DNA of 64,000 nucleotides. Source: Mytilus galloprovincialis. Its lineage: Eukaryota > Mollusca > Bivalvia > Mytilida > Mytilidae. Of this stretch, positions 26,201 to 40,100 are shown piece after piece; the stretch's first letter is position 1; every line of letters starts with the position of its first letter. The stretch covers positions 25,546,524 to 25,610,523 of the forward strand of contig NC_134845.1 in assembly GCF_965363235.1 (NCBI RefSeq), given 5' to 3'. Under the pieces are notes generated by a model, which saw nothing but the letters and a program-made list of their open reading frames with translations, ran no database searches and had not been told where the DNA came from. Both the position numbers and the translations under genes were made by a program.

Positions 26201-29200
26201 AACAACAAAAACTTGAAGATAACTGGACATATTTGGTTGAAGAAATGGAAGTGAAAAAGATAATCGAATATTTCATAGAGCGTGACGTAATGACTGTCAT
26301 GGAAAGACAAAAAATAATGGATTTACCTGGAAGACGAGAGCAAGCTAAAATATTTCTTACTATCCTTAAGCATAAGTTGGGGGAAATAACAATTGAAGAT
26401 TTGATTGATGGATTAGTGACCACTGGACAGACATATATCGGCGATAGATTGAAAAAGGAGATACTCTGTATAGGTACGATTTATATAAAATAAATGAATA
26501 TCTTATTATCCTATTATGATAATATGTATAAGTTGTTCTGTTTTCCCTTTAGACTTTTGCTATATCTGTCTTCGACGAAACAGGTTTGAAAGTTGCAGTT
26601 GAAGTGACCTTGACATCATTTTGTTTACTGCAGTTATCAGAACGTTAATCATTGCACGTTCACAAACCGTATATTAGTGGTAGTCAAGTTAATTTTTCAT
26701 GTAACGATTTTTTCTTTAAAGTAGTTGAATTAGACTAATTCACCTATTTGTTTTATCAACTCTTTTTTGATTTTCAATTTATCGAACAACAAATAAGGGC
26801 CTTATCAGTGTGGTTTTCCTTCTGTAAATATTATATTGTTTTGACGATTTTCTGTATTCTTAACTGATGGCCCCATCATACCATCGTATTTATATTTTAT
26901 CATGATGTTTATTATTTATTGATTTGCCTACTATTCTCTGTTCTGTTAATCATATGCAGACTATCATATTATGAAAATAATCGAGTGAAACACGATAATA
27001 TATTGCAAAAAGACATGTAGGAAATGATAAATCATAACTTCAAAGCAACTGATTGGATAGTTTGTGATGTTTAGGTCAATGAAACATCAACCAAACAACA
27101 AACGAAAAAAAACACAAAAAAACCTCCATCAAAATCTAGAATACTAGAATGCATGTACAATAAATATTATTCATAAATAAAGGCAACAGTAGTATACCGC
27201 TGTTCAAAACTCATAAATCCATGGACAAAAAACAAAATCGGGATAACAAACTAAAACCGAGGGAAACGCATTAAATATAAGAGGAGAACAACGACATAAC
27301 ACTAAAATGTAACACATATAGACAAAATCCCACGAGAATAACAAATATAACATATATATATAACATCAAAACCAAATACATGAATTTGGGATAGACAAGT
27401 ACCGTGACACGTCTTATCGCAATGTGAATTTACACTCAAAAATATGAGAATCTGGTAGTTGAAACATAAATATATTCTCAGAGTTCAGAGAATTTGCATT
27501 CCACTGATATATTTATGTTATACATTTAGAAGTTGAAACAATTTGTCTGCATGGAAACTGTTACAAGCAAAAAAGAATTGTAGCAATCAACCTTATGTCT
27601 AATATTAACAGATTACATATCAATGCATCAGTTTTAGAGAATATGTTTCTTTAGATTAGTTCATAAAAGCAGAACCAATAAAATGCCATGCTAAACATTA
27701 TTTATACCCTATTACAATATTTATTCTAATACTTTTAATCATTTACCTGGATCTACTGTCTTACTTGAGAAATTGGCATTTGTACATTATTTCATGAACA
27801 GAACCAATTCAGTTTCTTGTTGAAAACGAGGAAACTTTAATATAAATAGAAATTCGATGAGTACTAAATTAAATGTATTGTCTTTGAACAAACTTGACTA
27901 TTAAAAGTTATCACATTACATTTCATGATACAGATTGTTTGAGAGAAACATACAAAGATCCTCAAAACTACGAAATGATCCTGGATGAGATGGTTAGTTC
28001 GACAATGCTTCAAACAGTGGCAAAATTTGAAGACAAGATGATCCCTCATCACATCCTGAACATATTAACACCCGAATGTGGCAAATCAAGGAGAGATAGA
28101 GCGCATCTATTTATGCAGTATGTTTTGTTGAATGATGTAGTCCTTCGATCATTCGAAAATGTTTTAGCAACCACAAATCATGTTGTTTTCAAGGTCAAGA
28201 AAAAATGTGATGATTGCAAACCAAGATCATCGAAAGGTGAGAAATTAAAAAAAATGTCATATTTTTAACAAATTGTCAATTAAAATTGCCAGACAAAATT
28301 ATTTCAACTAAATTCAGAAGTGTATCAGAGATTCTTAAGACTATTTATAAGTACGCCTTACTAAACAGACGATTTGATAATGGAACCTTTCAGAAACATT
28401 TGACTATTCAATCGGTTTTTATTTATAAAACAATTATATCACATTTTAAGTACCAGTGAAAAATGTAAATTTCTTATGTTTTGCAGCAGTTGGTACAATT
28501 GTCTGGATATTGAATCGAATGAAGTAGTATAAGTTTCGAATGTTTAAACTTGGTATTATTTGATACGAAAATTAAGGAATGTGGACACGGTCTTTAATTT
28601 GATTGAACGAGCGGAAGTGATTGATAAAGTATTGGGTGTTTAATGTAATGATATGGATATCTAAAGACAGAAGCAACCCTGTCTTTGGTATAGAAATAAT
28701 TGGAACAGAGATCTGGATGTTGGATTTTGTAATTGAAAGGATAAGGGAGCAATTGATGATAAATTGTAGGATAAAAATGTGATGGATTGAAGTTTCAGGT
28801 CTAAGGTTATGATTAATGCAATTGGTGAAGGAGCAGTTGCTAGAAATTCCTAGGTTATTGAAAACTTGGTTGCAATTTCTGGTCTCAGATAACGATTGTT
28901 GCGGAGGTATCTGATGTGGGAACGATTGGTATAAATGTAACTGATAACTTCAAATGATCTCAGGTGTAATTGGTATTGCTTTATTTGGTGCAGAGAGAGG
29001 TTTGTGTAAGAATAGGAAGGACACATTTGATTGGGATTGATGTACGTCAAAGTTGGCATTGTTCGAATTATGATTTGTACATCAATGTGACGGTCATAGT
29101 TGTGATGTATTTCTTATGTAATTAAGTGATGTTGTTATTTGGGGTCTTGTGAATATATGTCGTGATGTGAATATTCGTTCCCGAGAGTGACAGTTGCTAG

Positions 29201-32200
29201 TGCCTCGGTATTTATATGATTAAAAGGATACAATATGGTGGCTGCAAAGATTTGGGATGTTAGAAAGTTAATGATATAAAAATAAGTATAGGAGTGATTC
29301 TCAAATCCAGTTTGGTGTGCAGATGAGACATAGCCTTGTATACCAAAACCCCAAAAGACCACCTTCAAGGAAATTTCTGTTAAACATTTTCATTTGAAAA
29401 AAACAGAATAACTTCATTACTATTTATTTTCAGTACATTAAAAGCAACTGATGTATACCTTAATAGAGCATGCTAAATACCATTTCAGAAATACCTGGGA
29501 TGTTTTTGTTTCAGTATGGCCAATATGACAGGATTAATAACTTTAATATGATTGTCAATCAGACAACTATCCACCAAAGACAAAATGACAAAGATATAAC
29601 CAACTAAAGGTTACCATGCGGCTTTCACTAATGAGGACAATACATTTCTAATAGTTAGCTATGAAATGCTTTCATATGACAAAGGCCCAACATGACAAAA
29701 TAATATAGAGTTTGATTAACAAAAAAACGTAGAGGGAATTAATATGCGTAAGGGCGCTAAACCCTCACTCCTAACATAGGGCAGTGGTGTAACAGCGAAT
29801 TATAAGAAGCTTTGAAAAGGGGTTACCTCTTAGATTAAAACAAAGCCTAACATACAACAAACAAAAAGATTGCCGACAAAAAAAACACGATCTAAGAGTA
29901 CTTGGTTATTGAAAGCCAGTAACAAATAACAAATAAATCTGAGGAAAATATATGTACATGTGAAATGCCAAATACTAATATCTGCTGAATGTAAGATCTT
30001 TATTGTTCATTTCTCGTATTTTCTTTTTCGATAACCCTGCTTTCCTTTAGTAAACATATGTTTAGCATACATTTCGGTTGATTCAAATTGTTATATTTTT
30101 TAAAAGCTTCAAAATAATATGAAATGAAATATACAGATAAAGACATGAGAGAAGGTTTTTTTGTATATGTTTTTTTTTTATTGCAGATGCATCGTATTTT
30201 GAAACCAGTCTGGTTGAGGAAAAAGACAGAGTTTTTTGTTCATTCACAGTTAGAATGGAAACTGATAGTAAGATATATGTTATATAAAATTAAGAATGGA
30301 AATTGGGAATGTGTAAAAGAGACAACAACCCGACCAAAGAGCAAACAACAGTCGAAGGCCACCAATGGGTCTTCCATGCAGCGAGAAACTCCAGCACTCG
30401 TAGGCATGCTTCAGCTTGCCCCTAAACAAAAATATATACTAGTTCAGTGATAATGGACGTGATACTAAACTCCGAAATATACCAAGAAACTAAAATTAAA
30501 AGTCTTAAGCCCCAGTCCCACTAGACCACGATCGCACCACGCTCACCGCGATCTAAATTAAATTCAGATCGTGGTGAGGTCGCGGCATTAGCGGCATGAA
30601 ACTGTAAATTTTAGTTGCTTTCACGATGCTACTTCGTCCTCATTACGCTTCTACAATGATCCCGCTACGATTATAACACGTTCTCACCGCGCTTATTCTG
30701 CGATCTTACTACGCTTATCAAGATCTTTCTACGCTCATCACGTTCTTACTACGACCATACCACGAGTTATCCGATTGCAACACGATCTTTCCACGCTTCT
30801 ACTGCGATTATAGCACGTTCTTACCACGATTACACTACGTTCAAACCGCGATCTTACTACGCTCTCAGCAATAACATCAACATCGTGTTCCATATCAATA
30901 CAGAATCATTCCTTCAGTTCTATTTCTAATTAATACGTAGATTTCTCGGAAAAAAAAATACAATCAAGCCACCAAAATCTACTAGAACAGGTGGGCGTGG
31001 TGTTAGGGTTGATGTAGAGGCAGATGGAGCTCTGATAGTAACGAATCTTGATCAAGTAGAGATGTCGGACCGACCAATCCGGCCTAAATGACAACCTATT
31101 GCTGTTCCATAAAGCTGAAATGACGATATTTCAGTGAACGATAGCAGATATGAAATAGATGTGTCAATAGATATAGGAAGATGTGGTATGAGTGCCAATG
31201 AGACAACTCTCAATCCAAGTAACAATTTTTAAAAGTAACAATAATGATAGGCCAAGATACGGCCTTCAACACGGAGCCTTGGCTTACACCGAACAGCAAG
31301 ATATAAAAGGCCCCAAAAATTACTAGTGTAAACCATTCAAACGGGAAAACCAACGGTCTAATCTATATGAAAACAATAAGAGTGGTTGAGCCGTTAGAGA
31401 ACATGGACAAGAAGTCCCAATTACATACAGACAAACAAAACCTGGAGAGAATTAATATATTTTATGGGAAAATGACAATGAGAATAATGGTCGTAGTATG
31501 AACGTAGTCAGGTCGTTAGAAGAGCGTGATGAGGACGGCAAGGGCGTGCTAGAATCGTACTATGGTCGTGAACAGCGTGGTATATTCGCAGGTGAAGCGT
31601 AGTTTGGTCGCTGTGAGAACGTGATGATCGTAGTGAGGTCGTAATAACGTCGCAATGAGATCGTTGCATAGTTTCTCCGAATAGAATCACGCTTTCGCTA
31701 CGCTCTCACTACGATGGTACAGCGACCTTTGCGATCTTACTACGATCGTAGTGCGCGCTCACTACGCTTCTACTACGACCTGATTTGGCCACGACCGCAC
31801 CACGATTGTTTTGAACATGTTCAAAGTTGGCCACGATCATCACGAAGACCTCACCACGACCGTGATACGACCTTACTGCGATCTACACGATCGTACTACG
31901 ATCATCAAAATTTGCATTTTTTTCACAGATCGTAGTGCGATCGTGGCCTAGTGGGACTGGGGTATTACAAGACTAACAAAGGCCAATATAGTTCATTTAT
32001 TTAGTTTTTGTCATTTTGTTAAAATTCCTTTAAGTGGTAGTTTGGATATTACCATGTTTGCACAATTACTTTGAAATTGAGAATGGAATTAGATTATGTT
32101 TCAAAGGGACAAAATCCAAACAAAGGACAGAAAACAGCCGAAGGCCACAAATGGGTCTTCAACACATATATTTCTTTTATATAAAGATAAAACCCTTCGA

Positions 32201-35200
32201 AAAATATGGAATAAAAGATAATAAAAAATAATGATATTCATTTATCAAAAATGAATCAGTCTTGAACTGTTAAGAGTTTTCCTCTGTGAACAGTACCTAA
32301 AAGTATATACGTTGAAAATAAAATATAATTACAAAAATACCGCACTCCATGGAAATTCAAAACGTCTCAAGTATCATATGAAAAAAATTAAAAGCTCAAA
32401 TACATCAAACGAAACAGATGTCATATTCCTACTTGGTACAGATATAACCTTATATAAAAAATGTTGGATTAAACCTGATTGTATAGCTAGCGTAACCTCT
32501 CACTTGTATGATGGTCATATGAAATTCCATTTATATATATTGACAACATTGTGTGAACAGAATAAACAGACATGACAGATACATATGTCACAAATTGGGC
32601 TACAGCAGTCACATTGTGTAATAATCTTAATCACTTTAAAAACAAATATATTACCAAAAAATGAACTAAACAGTCAAGGTTAATAATTTACAAAGACAAA
32701 TAAAAGAACACTATAACACGTTATTAAGATGATTAACAACGCCAGTACCAAAAAATTATACTTTAATCAATACCATTATGAATGATTTGTGAAGTTTGCA
32801 CGGAATTTTTATCAATAATAAAGGCATACATTTAAAATAATTGATACATTGTAGCAGAATTAGTATTTTTTTATAGACTAGTTTTTAATGAGATATTATT
32901 TATAAAATTAAGTGACGTTACATAACTTCCAGCATATGTATATCTGTATATAATTAAAAGTAGGCAAACATTGAAATTAGAGATTTTCGCTCTCTTTAAA
33001 GTATACACCAATTACAGGGCTATAGCAAATATGACATACTCATAAGTTATATATTGATAGGCTTAACCCTCTTGTCATAGGCGGATCGAAAAATTTACTG
33101 TAATTATCGGTTAATAGAGAAACTCGATATCAATTATTCAAATAGTACATATTTAAAACTTTCTAACGATTATTTACGTAACTTAGAAACGTATAAAATA
33201 TAACCACAAACGAACGAAAATATTTGTTTGTGAATTGTTGAGTTTTTTTTTTATAAAACCTTTATTGTCATCAAACCACGGGACTCTGTCTTCCTTCGTT
33301 GAACCCCAAAATGTCTTTTTACCTTTTCCACCAATCTATTCTTTTCCTTAAAAAAATGTATAATTTAAACAACCTTTGTACGTTTTATTCTGAATATTTG
33401 AAGCATAATGTTGTTCGAACATTAAAATATAAAACGTTCATACTTAACTATGCATATAAAGGATCATTTAGAATTATTTCGTCATTAGAAGGAAACAATT
33501 TGGGCCTGACGAGTCTATCCCTTTCCGACTAATATTGACTTTTGCTTTTGGTGTTCAGTTTAGGTACCTGGTTATGTTAGTGCTTTTCATTCACAAATAT
33601 AATTACCACGGTCATATCTTTTATGTGACTTTCATAAGCCTGTAGCCCACTGCTGTCTGTCATAATTGTTTTCCTTTTTTCATTGTTTTGCATAAATTAT
33701 GCTGTTTCACAATTTGTTATGTCGGGTGATTTTATATCTTACTATAGAGTATGCTGCAGGCAGTACGATGACCTGTAGCTGTTTACGTCCTCGTCCTTTG
33801 GGGTCTAATTTATATGTATCTTGTTGATAATCTAACCACTTCTCCTTATTGGTATAGCTAGTAAATCTTTTGTGAGTCTACCCCAGTTTGATACGTAATA
33901 GTTATATACTTGTAAAAAAACAAGCCAGGCCAACATTCATGTGATTTACCTTAATTGGATCTTTTATTAAGACACTGTATATAAACCAAGGCAACAGTTG
34001 TTTACCAATGTTCAAACATGATAAATTGATTAAGAAGACAAAGCAAAGTAATAAAAAAAAGAGAATCAAATTAACCGGTTACTTCGACTGGGTAATATAT
34101 CCTGCATTAAGGTATGTAATCAGTAAATGTGATTATGCAGATAAATATTTCAACTTTTTATTTTAGAATCACTAAGAATTATTTCTTTAAAAAGAAAGAA
34201 GGAAGTTATTGAGAAAAAATATGTGAAAACAGACAGACCATTATATAGTCGACTTCCAAGTGAACCATACATGCGGGAGCTGAAAGGTAACTTGTTTTAT
34301 ACATTCCGTCAAAGTTATACGTTAAATATAAAAAAGAAGATGCGGTATGATTGCCAATGAGACAACTCTCCACAAGAAATCAAACTGACACAGACATTAG
34401 CAATTATAGGTCACCGTACGGCCTTCAACAATGAGTAAACCCATACCGCATAGTCAGCTATAAAAGGCCCGAAATGAAAATGTAAGACAATTCAAACGAG
34501 AAAACTAACGGCCTTATTTCATGGTTAGCCACTGAATTACAGGCTCCTGACCTGGAACAGGCACATACATACATAATGTGGCGGGGTTAAACATGTTAGA
34601 GGGATCCCAACCCTCACCTAACATGGGACAGTGGTATAACAGTACATCATAAGAACGAACTATACAAATTAGTTGAAAAAGGCTGAACTCATCATATGAA
34701 TAAAATATTCAGTTTTTAGTTATTGATAGTTTTTTTTATTAAGTATATTTGATATTGTCATGTTTACATTATACCTTAATAAAACAGTTAATTAAAGAAA
34801 ATCATCTTTTATTGAGTGTAATAAAAACAATCAACTTGAAGTAATTTAGGTGAAATGAGGCAGATGATTTTTATTTAGCTACCAATACAAAAACATGATT
34901 CACATTTTGATTCATCCTTTTAGTCAAACAGGAAAAACGGATTTTGATGTATACATATAAGTCTGAAAATTACACACAACAGTGTTAGAGGATAAGATTT
35001 TTCTGATGATAGATATTTCATGTTTCGTGCCCTCTGTTCAGACTTTCTTCCGGCAATATAAATTTTCGAAAAGCATGAATTTCAAATCTTGTTAAAATGG
35101 GATTATTCAGGAATAAAGTATCATTTTCCTTTCTTTGATATTCAGTTGATGGCTAACTAACTACACACATTATGTATTATAATTTGTTCGAAATTTGACA

Positions 35201-37104
35201 ATCCTACTATGGCTTATCTTTTCTGATAGAATAAAAAGTATAAGTAGTGAATTTGCAACGTTAACTCTGGAGTATCAAAGTGCCAGTGAGATAATTCTCA
35301 TTCCTTGCATGAATAAAATATTGATATCAAATTGATGTTACCCTATTAGTCTGTTAAATTTGCACTTTTCAAAAAATTGTGCATAAATCATCTTTGTTTA
35401 AAAAATAGAATACTTGACATGAGTGAAGTTTTATCCTGTCCAGAACTATATATATAAAAATTTCACATAATTTTTCATTACATATAAGAAAATAATCATC
35501 TCTGTAAAATCAGCCAATCAAATTTTCACCCTTTTTTTTTCCTGTGAACTAGCTTAAGTAAGCATGTAACTTCAAGTTTCCAAAATATTCTGTAGAACAC
35601 CAAATAAAACATATTATGATGATTTGAGGCACCAAAGATACATGTCTATGACACAGATATTGTTTTACTGCAGTAAATTTCCTACAACTGTCAAATGAGT
35701 CTTTTGTAGACAAAACGCGCGTTAAATACAAAAAATGATCCTGGTATCTATGATGAGTTTATTCAAATTCAAGGGAATATTTTTTCAACCTTTTTCGTAT
35801 GCAACCGGATGTGACACACTTGGTTTGGTGGTTTTACACCTATAATATAAAAAATACTCCATGTCGCGATGGAACATACTTTGGTTATACTTGTATGTTT
35901 TGTTAGTTTTGGTTGATATATAGCTCTTCATCTTTTTAATATGCTATGAATTTCAAATATTTTGGCCTCCAACATCACTGAAGAGACATTGATTGTCGAA
36001 ATAATCATCTGGTGCAGTTCTTTCTATTAAAGTTTACAATTTTATACTTTTTAGACCCAACACCTATTATTGCTGCAATAGATTTTGGAACTACATATTC
36101 TGGGTTTGCCTTCTCTCAAAAGAAGAAACACGCCAAGATAATAACAAAACAATGGCACAATTCTAGTGGTAGTGCCTTGCAGTCGTTTAAGACACCAACA
36201 AGTATACTTTTACTACCTGACGGCAATTTCCACTCATTTGGATATGAAGCAGAAGAAAAATACGATGTGTTAAGCAATGGAGGTGATCATAGAAGTTGGT
36301 ATTTCTGCAGACATTTTAAAATGGAATTGCACTCCTCAGAGGTATGTAGCTATGCAGTATTGTTGACTATAGTTTTAATAAATATCACAAGTTTTTATCG
36401 AATTTTGTAATTTTGTTATTTACCATCATGGATATATTTTTCTAAATTTGGAGTAGAAATAACCCCAGGATTTAAAAAAAAAAATATCTGGTTGAGAATG
36501 ATAGGTTTTCAAAATTGGTAAAAATGTACCAAAAGTCAATTTGTTACAATCTTTATGCGTTTCTAGTATAGGAACATGTTCGGAAATTGATTATTCTAAT
36601 GTGGTTAGATACTTAAAGTACCCATTTTTCAAAAACTGTCTATTAAGTGATGATCCGGGCTTAACTATTTGTAAATCTTAAACTTACTTATATATTGAAC
36701 AGCTGTTAAATCCAAAAAGGATGAGAAATAATATATATATAAAAATATTGGCTCTACGTCTTTTTTTCAAATTGCAAATAATGGGCCAAAATTACCAAAC
36801 CAATATATATATTTATATAAAATTTAAATTAAGATCAATTTTGTTACATCTTGTGATAAATTTTATTTGGCAATCGCCAATGGCAGTCAGCAGGGTTAAA
36901 GAACATCAGTTGTTCGACCTGTTAGTCAAATGCGTTTTGATTAAATATACTTTTTCATTTTTTTGGTCTTTTGGAAAATGTTGTTTGTGCTGTATTTAGA
37001 CCATTCTACAGCGAAATTTGTTTTACATGCACACGTATAAAAATTGCGGTTTTTATCCAACGCAATCATAGGTTTGAACATAGTTTTCAATTTAGACTCG
37101 TATA

Positions 37105-37145
<41 letters not shown>

Positions 37146-40100
37146 TATATTTTACTAATCATTCTGCCACTATGCAAAAAGTAAAATCACAAAAATACTG
37201 AACTCAGAGGAAAATCAATTTGAAAAGTCCATAATCACATGGCAAAATCAAAAAACAAAAAACAAAACGCATCAAAAACGAATGGACAAGAACTGTCATA
37301 TTCCTGACTTGGTACAGGCATTTTCAAATGTAGAAAATTTTGAACGTATACATAGTTATGATTAATTATTATTATCAACAAATGGAGGGTCTTCAAAAAT
37401 AAATATATACAGAGTGTTCTTGTTGGCCCACACTGGTTTTGTTTTTATATTTTTATCTTTGCAGTCTCACAGTTTCGAAGCTCGAATAATTGTGCTTTAG
37501 ACAAACTTTGTTAATGAAAATTCAATAGATTGACAGTTTCGGTTTTAGTAGAATAAATACTTTATATTAAAATTCGTTTTGTCAATCAGTCTTTGGGAAA
37601 TTTCTCGTTTGTGGTATCAAGTTCATTATATTTTTAATATTTACAATAGGTAAAACAGTCTGTCTTCTCTTATTCAAGTTATTGTACTTCCATGATATTA
37701 ACAAAACCAATGAATTATTGTAGATTTTAAAACGAGATACGATGATAGAAGACGTACTTGGCAAGAAAAAGACCGCTTTTGACATATTTTCCATGTCAAT
37801 CAAATATCTGAAACAAGAAGCAGAAAAGTTAATGCTTGAAAAAGGACAAAAAGTTGTTAAAGAAAACATATCCTGGATTATCACTGTACCTGCTATCTGG
37901 ACCGATGCTGCGAAGCAGTTCATGAGACAGGCTGCTGAAGAGGTAGATGTACTAATTAGAAAAAGTTTCATTTATCACGACTATTTGTTATACATTGTGA
38001 ATTTAAATTTCTCTGTTATCATAATCCTAATTTCTTACCAAACCAATTCAGAAAAATGAACTTGGCATTCTCTGTAAATCTTTAAAGAAAAAGATTGTAC
38101 CCAATTGACTTCCAGTTGTATTCCCTATTGATTCTAAAAAGAATACTGTAATAAACTATATTATCGTATATATACATTATATTTAAAAAATAGAATTTGA
38201 CTTTGCATTATAAGAACAAGTGACGGGATTAAAACGATAGTAGAGGGGCATTATGTTTTTCTGGTATATGCGTCCGTTCGTCCATTCGTTCGTTCTTCTG
38301 TCCCACTTCAGGTTATAGTTTTTGGTCAAAGTAGTTTTTGATGAAGTTGAAGTCTAATCAACTTGAAACTTAGTACACATGTTCTCTTTGATATGATCTG
38401 CCCAATTTAAATGCCAAGTTAGAGTGTTGAGTCCCAATAACATTACAAACATAAGCTTTCGATTACGAAGAATGTTTTTTCAAAATCTTACATATTGAGA
38501 TTTGTTGCCATTTATAAGTTTCATAAATGCCAGATTGATCAAATTATATTTATTTATACTGATTTCTGTAATTTATAAAATTCTTAAATGTCACTTTTAT
38601 ATAGGTCTAATAGGAGATGCATACCTGATTTATCAGAAAAAACATATATCCTTGTATGCATTACTGATCTTACAAAAATTAAAGTTACATCTGACCAACT
38701 CAAGATTATTTAATGACTACTGAGGGGACGCTTTTTCCTCCTCGGTTTTAGTTAGTAACCCGGATTTGTTTCCTCTCAACCGATTTATAACTTTTGAACA
38801 GTGGTATACTACTGCTGCCTTTATTTAACTTGTCGACGCAAGCGGTCCAGCTCCTTTCTATTTACACAAAAAGTAACTTAAGTTTTATCTGAGATTTAAG
38901 ATTTTAGATTTAAGTTTTAAATATTGGTAAGCTACATTTTGTACTGTTGGCTTCATTTGCCTACATTTGCCCATGTCAGTAAGCTACACTTGTGTTGCAT
39001 ATTGCATACTGTAAGTCTGATGCGTTGTCTCTGGTATATCAACTGTAACTAGGTTAGTCTTCAGTTGTATAAATAGATGGAATGAAAACAACACTTTGTA
39101 AGTTTTAAACTGACGAATCGCTTTTCTGGATCTAGTTTTATATGAAAAGATCAAAGTATAATATTTCGAAGCAAAGAATCTATAAGAACCGAAACAATTG
39201 AAGATCTATCTATGACCAAAACAGAAGTAAACTACTAGCCAAATTCATCTTATCAACTTGCCTGAGGAAATCGTTTATTTGGAATATTTATTTGCCAGGA
39301 AAAAAGAACTGCGGCAATCTTATGACTTCGGATAGGAGCTAGAAACTAGTGTGTCAACGTGATTAATGTCTCTGACTTGCAACAAAAGAATGAAGTCTTG
39401 ATAGTTTATAGGGCAGAAACGGTTAATTTCAGATCAAAAGACTTGAACATGGACTTTTTGGTCAATAAAATTACATCAGTTTTGGCAGGAACTGCATACC
39501 TTTTTGAAACATGCATTCTATTTTTTATAGGCTTCGATTCCGTCTGATAGATTGACATTAGCGTTAGAACCAGAAGTAGCTAGTATCTACATAGGAGCAC
39601 TTAATGTTGAGAAGAGTCGGGATGCCTGTAGTTCTGATGTTACACTGGTGAAAAGTGCTCCTGGTGCAAGATTTATGGTTGTTGATATTGGAGGTATCGT
39701 TACACTGATATTTAATGATCCTGTTATTTCTATTGCTACCATAATGTATAAAAACTCATAATAAATATCAGGCTTAAAGTTGTGTAGGACAGTACTACTA
39801 TAAGGCTTTGTTCAGTCCAAAATGAATTAAGGGACCAGAATATTTTTTTCCAACACTTCGCCTGCAATGAAGCTACTAGACGTAACTTCCTTCTGTAGGG
39901 AGGAATATCTGTTTTGACAGTATCTTCCTTTATATTGTAATTTTCCAAACAAAAACGAATACAAATTATTAAAAAAAAAAAAAAAACTACTCATGATGTG
40001 GAACAATACATATTACCATAAGTAAATATAAACTTATACTCTCTAAACAATAATACACTGAAACCCGTATCATGTCTTTTATTGGGATTACGGGTATATG

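Noticed and set aside
30124-30450. 108-codon plus-strand frame
   Set aside because: It runs in a different frame across exon 8 of the fusion gene and into a family H repeat; only the 81-nt exon with proper splice sites and phase is kept.
36012-36054. Start of the HSPA12 part at an ATG upstream of the acceptor (MQFFLLKFTILYFL)
   Set aside because: This is the pyrimidine tract and acceptor of intron 9 read as protein; splicing at 36,055 gives the conserved ATPase start and the matching phase.
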